A stretch of DNA of 11,066 bases from an uncultured Bacilli bacterium (GTDB lineage: Bacteria; Bacillota_I; Bacilli_A; RF39; UBA660): assembly GCA_944332505.1 (NCBI GenBank), contig CALVKC010000031.1, positions 1 to 11,066 of the forward strand, given 5' to 3'. The notes under the pieces were generated by a model, which worked only from the letters and a program-made list of their open reading frames with translations, was not told the DNA's origin and did no database searches. How positions within the stretch are numbered: the stretch's first letter is position 1; each line of letters starts with the position of its first letter. Below, piece after piece: positions 6,317 to 11,066 of the stretch. A program made the position numbers and the translations under genes.

Positions 6317-7093
6317 ATGGCAAGATATAAAGTTGATATAACAGGAATAAATACTAATGATATTAAAGTTTTAACTAATGAAGAAATGAATCATTTATTT
6401 GTAAGACTTAAAAATGGAGATATTGATGCTAAAACAGAATTAATTAATGGTAATTTAAAATTAGTTTTAAGTATTTTAAGAGGTTTTAATCGTAGTGATA
6501 TTAATTTAGATGATTTGTTTCAAGTTGGGGTTATTGGTTTAATTAAAGCAATTGATAATTTTGATTTATCTTATGGGCTTAAACTAAGTACCTACGCTGT
6601 ACCTTTAATTGTTGGAGAAATAAAAAGATATATTCGGGATAATACTCAATTAAGAGTAAGTCGAAGTATTAAAGATTTAGCTTATCAAATAATAAAGTTT
6701 AAAGATGATTATATAAAAGAATATGGAGTTGAACCAAAACCTAGTTTAATTTGTGAAAAACTTGGAATAGATGAATATCAAATAACTTTTGCTCTAGATT
6801 CATTAAAAGATCCAACGAGTATATTTGAACCTATTTATAATGATGGGGGAGATACAATATATTTATTTGACCAAATTGCTGATAATAAAGATAAAAACAG
6901 TGATAAAGATATGTTAATTTCATTAAGGAAATCTTTGTTAAAATTAAAGAAGAGAGAAAAAGAAATACTTTTAGAAAGATATATTGTTGGTAAAACACAA
7001 ATGGAAATTGCTAATAATTTAGGAATTAGTCAAGCTCAAGTTTCTAGACTTGAAAAAAGTGCCTTAGCAAATTTAAAGAAAATGATTAAATAA
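6317..7093 (+). CDS. sigG: RNA polymerase sporulation sigma factor SigG
   Basis: Sigma-G drives late transcription in the forespore after engulfment. From ATG 6317 the protein is 258 aa, against 260 in B. subtilis, and begins ARYKVDITGINTNDIKVL like its homologue. Region 2 runs from NGNLKLVLSILRGFN (44-58) through DDLFQVGVIGLIKAIDNFD (65-83) and STYAVPLIVGEIKRYIRDN (91-109). Region 3 includes the sigma-G hallmark FEPIYNDGGD (170-179). Region 4 ends with GKTQMEIANNLGISQAQVSR (225-244). Asn44 corresponds to the B. subtilis Asn45 reported as important for the anti-sigma factor Gin/CsfB. The TTG at 6302 is rejected as start because it lies inside the ribosome-site hairpin; GAAAGGA is six bases before ATG 6317. 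ylmC follows after 23 bases. Confidence 0.96.
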   Translation: MARYKVDITGINTNDIKVLTNEEMNHLFVRLKNGDIDAKTELINGNLKLVLSILRGFNRSDINLDDLFQVGVIGLIKAIDNFDLSYGLKLSTYAVPLIVGEIKRYIRDNTQLRVSRSIKDLAYQIIKFKDDYIKEYGVEPKPSLICEKLGIDEYQITFALDSLKDPTSIFEPIYNDGGDTIYLFDQIADNKDKNSDKDMLISLRKSLLKLKKREKEILLERYIVGKTQMEIANNLGISQAQVSRLEKSALANLKKMIK

Positions 7094-7116
7094 ACATATA
7101 ATTTAATGGTGGTATG

Positions 7117-7338
7117 ATGTATTTAAGTGAATTACAAAATAAAGACGTTATTAGTATAAATAATGGTAAAAATTTAGGAAGAATTATAGATGTAGAAATT
7201 AATAGTGAAGGTAGAATTTTAAATTTTGTTGCGGAAGAAAAGAAATTTTTTCGTAAAATGTTAAAAAATAGTGAAATAAGTTTTAGTTATAAAGATATAG
7301 TTAAAATAGGAAAAGATGTTATACTAGTAAATAAATAA
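7117..7338 (+). CDS. ylmC: YlmC/YmxH-family PRC-barrel protein
   Basis: This 73-aa protein is a single PRC-barrel domain of the YlmC/YmxH family, conserved in spore-formers and usually found just after sigG. It aligns along its whole length with B. subtilis YlmC: SELQNKDVISINNGKNLGRIIDVEIN (residues 4-29), then FSYKDIVKIGKDVILV (about 56-71). No catalytic residues are seen, and the molecular role is unknown even in B. subtilis. ATG 7117 is preferred over the adjacent ATG 7114 because GGTGG (7108-7112) is then four bases away rather than one. It lies 23 bases after sigG and 15 before lspA, with no terminator between, so read-through from sigG is expected. Confidence 0.85.
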   Translation: MYLSELQNKDVISINNGKNLGRIIDVEINSEGRILNFVAEEKKFFRKMLKNSEISFSYKDIVKIGKDVILVNK

Positions 7339-7353
7339 AAAATATGTTATATT

Positions 7354-7830
7354 ATGAGTATGAAAAAGAAAAGTTTAATTATTGCTATATTTATTATTTT
7401 ATTAGATCAAGGGATAAAAATATTATTAGATAATTTATTAAAGGTAAATGAATCAATAAAAATTATTAATAATTTTTTTTATATAACTAAAGTATATAAT
7501 ACTGGGGCTGCTTGGAGTATATTTAGTAATGGTACAATATTATTAATAATTATTGCAATATTATCTTTTTTATTTTTATTATATTATCAAAATAAGTTTA
7601 AAGATAATTTAAGAAATACTTTTTCTTTTGGTTTAATATATGGGGGATTAGTTGGAAATTTAATTGATAGATTAATATATGGCTATGTTATTGATTATTT
7701 TAGGTTTATTATTATTAATTATGATTTTCCAATATTTAATATAGCTGATTGTGCATTAGTAATTGGTTTTGTTTTTTTAATATATGCGATATTTAAAGGA
7801 GAAGAAAAAAGTGAAAATAGAAGTAACTAA
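7354..7830 (+). CDS. lspA: lipoprotein signal peptidase II (LspA)
   Basis: LspA is the inner-membrane aspartyl protease that removes signal peptides from prolipoproteins after Lgt has added the lipid. The 158-aa protein has four hydrophobic spans (about 7-25, 62-78, 91-108 and 131-147) and all family boxes: LLDQGIK (17-23), NTGAAWS (49-55), GNLIDRL (101-107), VIDYF (112-116) and FNIAD (128-132). The catalytic pair is Asp114 and Asp132. Length matches the family. No proper Shine-Dalgarno site precedes either ATG 7354 or ATG 7360; an extended -10-like TGTTATATT (7345-7353) would place a transcript start at or near the second ATG. The end overlaps rluD by 20 bases, and the lspA-rluD pair is also adjacent in B. 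subtilis. Confidence 0.95.
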   Translation: MSMKKKSLIIAIFIILLDQGIKILLDNLLKVNESIKIINNFFYITKVYNTGAAWSIFSNGTILLIIIAILSFLFLLYYQNKFKDNLRNTFSFGLIYGGLVGNLIDRLIYGYVIDYFRFIIINYDFPIFNIADCALVIGFVFLIYAIFKGEEKSENRSN

Positions 7831-8695
7831 TAGTCAAGATAGAATTGATAAATATTTAGCAAGTAATACAGATTATAGTAGAGAATTAATTAATAAAATG
7901 CTTAAAGATGGTTATATTTTAGTTAATAATAATATAGTTAAAAGTAGTTATAAAGTTAAAGATAATGATATTATAGAAATAAAAGATGGTTATATTAAAG
8001 AAAATAATGTTGTTGCAAGCAAAATGCCATTAGATATAGTATATGAAGATAAATTTTTAATGGTTATTAATAAACCAAGTGGTTTGGTAGTACACCCGGG
8101 GAATGGAAATTATGATAATACTTTAGTTAATGGTTTAATGTATTATACAAATAATTTAAGTGATATAGGTGATACCACTAGACCTGGAATAGTTCATAGA
8201 CTTGATAAAGATACAACAGGTTTAATGTTAGTTGCAAAAGATAATTTGACTCATGAATTACTTGCTGAAGATTTTAAAAAACATAGTATTCATAGAGAAT
8301 ATATAGCTTTAGTTGATGGAGTAATCGAAGTAAATAAAGGAACAATTGATGCTCCGATCAAAAGAGATAAAGATAATTTTTTGAAAATGAAAGTCGCTAG
8401 CGGAGGTAAAAGAGCAGTTACTCACTTCACGGTATTAAAAAGATATAAACATAATACTTTACTTAGATTAAATTTAGAAACGGGAAGAACACATCAAATA
8501 AGAGTTCATATGGCTTATATTGGTTATCCAATTTTTAATGATCCAATTTATAATAAAAAAGATAGTAGTGAATTTGGCCAATTTTTACATTCAGAATATT
8601 TAGAATTTATTCATCCAATTACTAAAGAAAAATTGCATTTTCAAGTAGATATTCCTAAATATTTTAAAGATTATTTAGATACTTTGGAAGAATAA
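7811..8695 (+). CDS. rluD: RluA/RluD-family 23S rRNA pseudouridine synthase
   Basis: Enzymes of this family convert uridines of 23S rRNA to pseudouridine. The 294-aa protein has an N-terminal S4 RNA-binding domain (about 1-58: DRIDKYLASNTDYSRELINKM...GYILVN) and a catalytic domain of the RluA class. The active-site motif is HRLDKDTTGL (129-138) with nucleophile Asp132. Other family boxes are MVINKPSGLVVHPG (84-97), LETGRTHQIRVHM (222-234) and GYPIFNDPIY (238-247). GTG 7811 is chosen as start because AAAGGAG (7795-7801) lies nine bases before it; the in-frame ATG 7784 has no such site and would extend the overlap with lspA from 20 to 47 bases. It corresponds to B. subtilis YlyB; whether it acts at the RluD positions cannot be read from sequence. 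Its last 21 bases overlap the convergent membrane-protein gene. Confidence 0.92.
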   Translation: MKIEVTNSQDRIDKYLASNTDYSRELINKMLKDGYILVNNNIVKSSYKVKDNDIIEIKDGYIKENNVVASKMPLDIVYEDKFLMVINKPSGLVVHPGNGNYDNTLVNGLMYYTNNLSDIGDTTRPGIVHRLDKDTTGLMLVAKDNLTHELLAEDFKKHSIHREYIALVDGVIEVNKGTIDAPIKRDKDNFLKMKVASGGKRAVTHFTVLKRYKHNTLLRLNLETGRTHQIRVHMAYIGYPIFNDPIYNKKDSSEFGQFLHSEYLEFIHPITKEKLHFQVDIPKYFKDYLDTLEE

Positions 8696-9004
8696 GATTA
8701 ATGAATAAACAAAGGAATATGTTACAACTAATAAATATGGTATTGATAATAATTGATAAAAACCTAATAGTTTTTTGAATTCTTTAATTAATAGAGTGGA
8801 AAAAATTAATAGCATAAATAAAAATAAAGATGAAAATAAATAATTGTGGAAAAAGCCAAAGAATATGGCTGATGCTATATTTAAAATATAATTGGTGGCT
8901 AGTAGGAAAATTGTATTTTCTTTGAGTAAATAATAATTTACTAATTTTAAGATGGGAAATATTATACAAATGAGTACTGCTATGTAAAGTAAATAAAAAA
9001 ACAA
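8675..9004 (-). CDS. small four-span membrane protein, function unknown
   Basis: I do not recognise this 109-aa protein. It is almost entirely hydrophobic, with four likely membrane spans (about 2-20, 31-52, 55-73 and 82-105) joined by short loops, and no conserved motif that I can name. A strong AGAGGTGAT on the minus strand (9018-9010) stands four bases before the TTG at 9004, which I take as start; the GTG at 9013 would have no spacer to its ribosome site. This good site is the main evidence that the gene is real rather than an AT-rich reading frame. It runs leftward, overlaps the end of rluD by 21 bases and is divergent from the rhomboid gene 62 bases away, so the two may share control. 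Confidence 0.65.
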   Translation of the reverse strand: MFFYLLYIAVLICIIFPILKLVNYYLLKENTIFLLATNYILNIASAIFFGFFHNYLFSSLFLFMLLIFSTLLIKEFKKLLGFYQLLSIPYLLVVTYSFVYSLILFFQSI

Positions 9005-9017
9005 AGTTATCACCTCT

Positions 9018-9045
9018 TTACTAAATATATGATTTATTGTAAAAT
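9018..9045 (+). promoter_or_regulatory. probable promoter of the rhomboid gene
   Basis: TTTACT (9018-9023, four matches to TTGACA) and TAAAAT (9040-9045, five matches to TATAAT) are 16 bases apart. Transcription would start near 9052, just before the GAGGAGA ribosome site (9054-9060) of the gene at 9067. The -35 touches the ribosome site of the leftward membrane-protein gene, so the promoters are back to back. Confidence 0.45.
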
Positions 9046-9066
9046 AAAAGAACGAGGAGATGTTTC

Positions 9067-10227
9067 ATGGCTTCAATAATTATTCGAAAAAATGAACAAA
9101 TTATGATGAGTTTAGTCCATTATTTTGTAACAAAAGAAAATTATTCTCCGATCAATGTTCAGGGAGTAAAAGATGAGATATGGTTAGAAAATTTAGATGG
9201 ACCTTACCGTGTTATTAGAATAAATTGTAATAATATTCTTAATGAAGAACAATATAAATTCGATTTATTTAAAGTACAACATATAATTAAACAAATAAAA
9301 AAGAAAACTTTATCTTTAAAAATGAATGCTTTAAATATTTGTTTGTCTTTAGATAAAAAAGTAGAACCACATGTATTTAATAATATTGAAACTATTAATA
9401 TTAATACTTTAAATGATTTTAAAAAGAGTAAAGAATTAAAAGAAATTTTTCCTGGAATAGAAAATGGTTTAATAGATACTAAAGATGGGTTAGATTTAAT
9501 ATTAAATGTTACACATGATATAAATGAAAAGACTTATAAAGATAATAAATTATTTGAAAAAGTATTTTCACCTAAAAAAATTATTATGACAAAATTAATT
9601 ATTTTAATTTGTTTAATAATGTATATAATTACTAGTTTATTTAGTAGTAATATATTTAATATTGATATTAATACTTTAGTTTATTTCGGAGGAAATAATT
9701 ATTTATTAGTTAAAAGTGGAGAAATATGGCGTTTGTTAAGTGCTGCATTTTTACATGTTAGTATAATACACTTAATTGTTAATATGTATTCCTTAGCAAT
9801 AATTGGAACTCAAGTTGAAACTTTTATTGGACGTTTTAAATTTTTATTTATTTATTTAATAAGTGCTATTTGTGGTAATTTATTGTCTTTAGTATTTATG
9901 GAAACTAATATTATTTCCGTTGGGGCTAGTGGAGCAATATTTGGTTTAATGGGAGCATTACTTTATTTTGGATATCATTATCGTTTGTATTTGAGCAATG
10001 CTATTAAAACACAAATTATTCCTGTTATTGTTTTAAACTTAGTTTTAGGTTTTATGGTAAGTGGTGTTGATAATGCCGCACACATCGGGGGACTTATCGG
10101 TGGTTATCTTGCTGCAATGGCTATTGGAATTGAAAATAAAAGTAAGGCAAGAGATAAATCTAATGGTTGGATTGTTTTGTGTTTATTAATTCTTTTCTTA
10201 GTATATATTGTATTTTTTGTAAAATAA
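9067..10227 (+). CDS. rhomboid-family intramembrane serine protease (GluP-like)
   Basis: Rhomboids cut membrane proteins within the bilayer using a Ser-His pair. The 386-aa protein has a soluble N-terminal domain of about 170 residues, a first span (172-193), then the six-helix rhomboid core. Core signatures are EIWRLLSAAFLHVSIIHLIVN (219-239), the catalytic serine motif GASGAIFG (286-293, Ser288) and the histidine motif AAHIGGLIGG (337-346, His339). A last hydrophobic stretch is at 367-384. The N-terminal domain plus rhomboid resembles B. subtilis GluP (YqgP, 507 aa), which works in membrane-protein quality control, but the C-terminal TPR region of GluP is absent. GAGGAGA lies six bases before the ATG. 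It ends just before a bidirectional terminator shared with lexA. Substrates are not known. Confidence 0.9.
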   Translation: MASIIIRKNEQIMMSLVHYFVTKENYSPINVQGVKDEIWLENLDGPYRVIRINCNNILNEEQYKFDLFKVQHIIKQIKKKTLSLKMNALNICLSLDKKVEPHVFNNIETININTLNDFKKSKELKEIFPGIENGLIDTKDGLDLILNVTHDINEKTYKDNKLFEKVFSPKKIIMTKLIILICLIMYIITSLFSSNIFNIDINTLVYFGGNNYLLVKSGEIWRLLSAAFLHVSIIHLIVNMYSLAIIGTQVETFIGRFKFLFIYLISAICGNLLSLVFMETNIISVGASGAIFGLMGALLYFGYHYRLYLSNAIKTQIIPVIVLNLVLGFMVSGVDNAAHIGGLIGGYLAAMAIGIENKSKARDKSNGWIVLCLLILFLVYIVFFVK

Positions 10228-10239
10228 TTGAGGAAATAA

Positions 10240-10263
10240 AAAAAGGACTTGTTAGTCCTTTTT
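10240..10263. terminator. bidirectional terminator between the rhomboid gene and lexA
   Basis: AAAAAGGACT (10240-10249) pairs perfectly with AGTCCTTTTT (10254-10263) around a TGTT loop. The A run on one side and T run on the other make it a rho-independent terminator in both directions. It ends the rightward rhomboid transcript 12 bases after its stop and overlaps the stop codon of leftward lexA. Confidence 0.85.
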
Positions 10264-10882
10264 AAATGCTTCTGTATAAACCGATTGCTTTTCCTAAAAT
10301 AGTTATATTGTCAAATATTAATGGAGCCATTGTATCATTTTCAGGTTGCAAACGAATGTGATCTTTTTCTTTATAAAATGTTTTTAAAGTTACTTCGTTA
10401 TCTTCAGTCATGGCTACAACTATATCTCCATTATTAGCAGCAGCTTGTCTTTTAATAATTACATAATCATTATCATATATTCCTTTATTTATCATCGATG
10501 TCCCACTTACATGTAATACAAAACATTCTCCATTTTTTGGTATCAAAGCAGTGGGTACTTCAAAGTATTCATCCGGTTGTTCAATAGCTAAAATTGGGTT
10601 ACCTGCAGTTATTTTTCCTAAAAGAGGAACCTTTACAATTTCATCATTTTTTTCAATATATTCGTTGTCAACTAATAATTCAATAGATCTAAATTTGTTA
10701 TTAGTTGTTTTTAAATAGTTCTTGTTTTCTAAATTTTTTAGATGAACAAAAACAGTTGCTGTACTATTTAATCCAACACCATTACATATTTCTCTTATTG
10801 ATGGGGGATAATTATGTTCTGCATAATATCTTTTAATATAATCTAAAACTAGTTTTTGTTTTTTGGTTAATAAATCTTTCAT
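10262..10882 (-). CDS. lexA: SOS transcriptional repressor LexA
   Basis: LexA represses DNA-damage genes and cuts itself when RecA filaments form. The 206-aa protein has the family length. The N-terminal winged helix (about 1-65) shows LTKKQKLVLDYIKRYYAEHNYPPSIREI and GLNSTATVFVHLKNLENKNYL. The self-cleavage site is KITAGNP, cut between Ala93 and Gly94. The catalytic pair is Ser129 in HVSGTSM (124-130) and Lys167 in EVTLKTF (163-169), followed by IRLQPENDTMAPL (176-188), which is typical of S24 peptidases. GGAGGT stands five bases before the ATG. The promoter on the minus strand is TTGACA-17-TAAAAT, with a weak LexA-like palindrome on its -35. A much better LexA operator lies further upstream in the promoter of the divergent gene. 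Confidence 0.97.
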   Translation of the reverse strand: MKDLLTKKQKLVLDYIKRYYAEHNYPPSIREICNGVGLNSTATVFVHLKNLENKNYLKTTNNKFRSIELLVDNEYIEKNDEIVKVPLLGKITAGNPILAIEQPDEYFEVPTALIPKNGECFVLHVSGTSMINKGIYDNDYVIIKRQAAANNGDIVVAMTEDNEVTLKTFYKEKDHIRLQPENDTMAPLIFDNITILGKAIGLYRSI

Positions 10883-10898
10883 TTATACCTCCGATTTT

Positions 10899-10927
10899 AT
10901 TTTACAATACTTTTTGTCAAATGTCAA
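10899..10927 (-). promoter_or_regulatory. lexA promoter
   Basis: On the minus strand a perfect TTGACA (10927-10922) and TAAAAT (10904-10899) are separated by exactly 17 bases. A second TTGACA seven bases nearer (10920-10915) leaves only 10 bases and cannot serve. The palindrome AAACAAATGTTT (10926-10937) overlaps the -35 and has six of eight GAAC/GTTC half-site bases, so it may give weak LexA autoregulation. Confidence 0.7.
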
Positions 10928-10947
10928 ACAAATGTTTTATTTTTTAA

Positions 10948-10976
10948 TTGACACGAACAAATATTCGTGTTAAATT
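10948..10976 (+). promoter_or_regulatory. SOS promoter with LexA operator, rightward
   Basis: TTGACA (10948-10953) and TAAATT (10971-10976) are 17 bases apart. The spacer is almost entirely filled by the palindrome ACACGAA-CAAATA-TTCGTGT (10951-10970), whose core GAACAAATATTC has one mismatch to the Gram-positive LexA box GAAC-N4-GTTC. LexA bound there would block polymerase directly. The controlled gene lies mostly outside the window. Confidence 0.8.
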
Positions 10977-10987
10977 AAATTTAGAAA

Positions 10988-11034
10988 AGAGGTGACTAAC
11001 TATTAAAAGTCAAGTACTTTTTAATAGAAAGTTA
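10988..11034 (+). promoter_or_regulatory. strong Shine-Dalgarno site followed by a stem-loop
   Basis: AGAGGTGA (10988-10995) is a strong ribosome site, but no ATG, GTG or TTG follows at normal distance. Instead TAAC-TATTAAAAGT (10997-11010) pairs with ACTTTTTAATA (11016-11026, one bulged T) and GTTA (11031-11034, after a GAAA bulge). Folding would bring the site to about five bases from the ATG at 11039. Confidence 0.5.
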
Positions 11035-11038
11035 TAGA

Positions 11039-11066
11039 ATGGAAAAGATTCCATGCCAAAAAGATT
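11039..11066 (+). CDS. start of an SOS-controlled gene, cut by the window end
   Basis: ATG at 11039 opens a frame beginning MEKIPCQKD that runs off the window. It is the first usable start after the LexA-controlled promoter, but its nearest upstream sequence has no good ribosome site; the strong one is 43 bases away behind a stem-loop. The start codon also sits in a small hairpin (ATGGAA / TTCCAT, 11039-11054). ATG 11053 in another frame is an alternative. Nine residues do not allow identification. In Bacillus the gene divergent from lexA is the division inhibitor yneA, but there is no sequence support for that here. Confidence 0.3.

Noticed and set aside
7784..7810. ATG start for rluD nine codons upstream
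   Set aside because: It has no ribosome site, adds residues not typical of the S4 domain and lengthens the overlap with lspA; GTG 7811 follows AAAGGAG at nine bases.
8784..8969. 61-aa open frame on the minus strand
   Set aside because: It overlaps the four-span membrane protein in another frame of the same strand and lacks its own ribosome site.
10915..10920. Second TTGACA as lexA -35
   Set aside because: It is only 10 bases from the -10; the copy at 10922-10927 has the correct 17-base spacing.
1..11066. tRNA, rRNA, CRISPR array, insertion sequence or prophage
   Set aside because: No clover-leaf or rRNA-like GC-rich islands, no spaced repeats, no transposase or integrase reading frame and no terminal repeats were seen.
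1..11066. TGA read as tryptophan (Mollicutes code)
   Set aside because: All conserved proteins are full length with TGA read as stop, and every tryptophan seen is TGG.

Overview
The window reads as chromosomal DNA of a very AT-rich, Gram-positive, endospore-forming Bacillota (Bacilli-like). The evidence is the gene set (ftsA, ftsZ, spoIIGA, sigE, sigG, ylmC/ymxH, lspA, rluD, a rhomboid protease, lexA), strong Shine-Dalgarno sites, sigma-A-type promoters and the Bacillus-like order ftsA-ftsZ-(x)-spoIIGA-sigE-sigG. Tryptophan is TGG throughout, so the code is the standard bacterial one, although no gene here stops with TGA. I cannot place it to genus; an uncultured gut-type Bacilli lineage is a guess.

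Layout. 1-40: probable last codons of an upstream gene. 58-2428: sigma-A promoter and the ftsA-ftsZ division operon, closed by a hairpin terminator. 2562-3587: a self-inhibited Fic-domain protein with a C-terminal winged helix, behind a 12-bp tandem repeat. 3588-3789: a spoIIG-like control region with two candidate Spo0A boxes. 3790-5258: overlapping spoIIGA-sigE, the mother-cell sigma factor and its activating protease. 5255-6261: an accessory insert, namely a leftward double-HTH XRE regulator and a divergent unrecognised gene around a repeat-rich 95-bp interval. 6268-8695: sigG with a hairpin over its ribosome binding site, then ylmC, lspA and rluD, tightly packed on the + strand. 8675-9004: a small leftward membrane protein of unknown function. 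9067-10227: a rhomboid protease. 10240-10263: a bidirectional terminator. 10262-10882: lexA, leftward. 10883-11066: a divergent promoter region with a LexA operator, a strong Shine-Dalgarno site, a stem-loop and the probable start of an SOS-controlled gene cut by the window end.

How the genes work together. FtsA/FtsZ build the division septum that is repositioned at sporulation. SpoIIGA then processes pro-sigma-E in the mother cell, while sigma-G takes over late in the forespore. LspA, RluD and the rhomboid are housekeeping envelope and ribosome functions. LexA controls DNA-damage genes including, probably, the gene starting at the right edge.

No large undescribed system is evident. The most interesting points are control devices: (i) an RBS-sequestering hairpin in front of sigG that overlaps a possible sporulation promoter; (ii) an SOS transcript whose strong SD is separated from the first usable ATG by a stem-loop that could bridge the gap; (iii) two lineage-specific insertions (Fic; XRE plus unknown) inside an otherwise conserved division/sporulation locus, each with its own repeat-type candidate operator.
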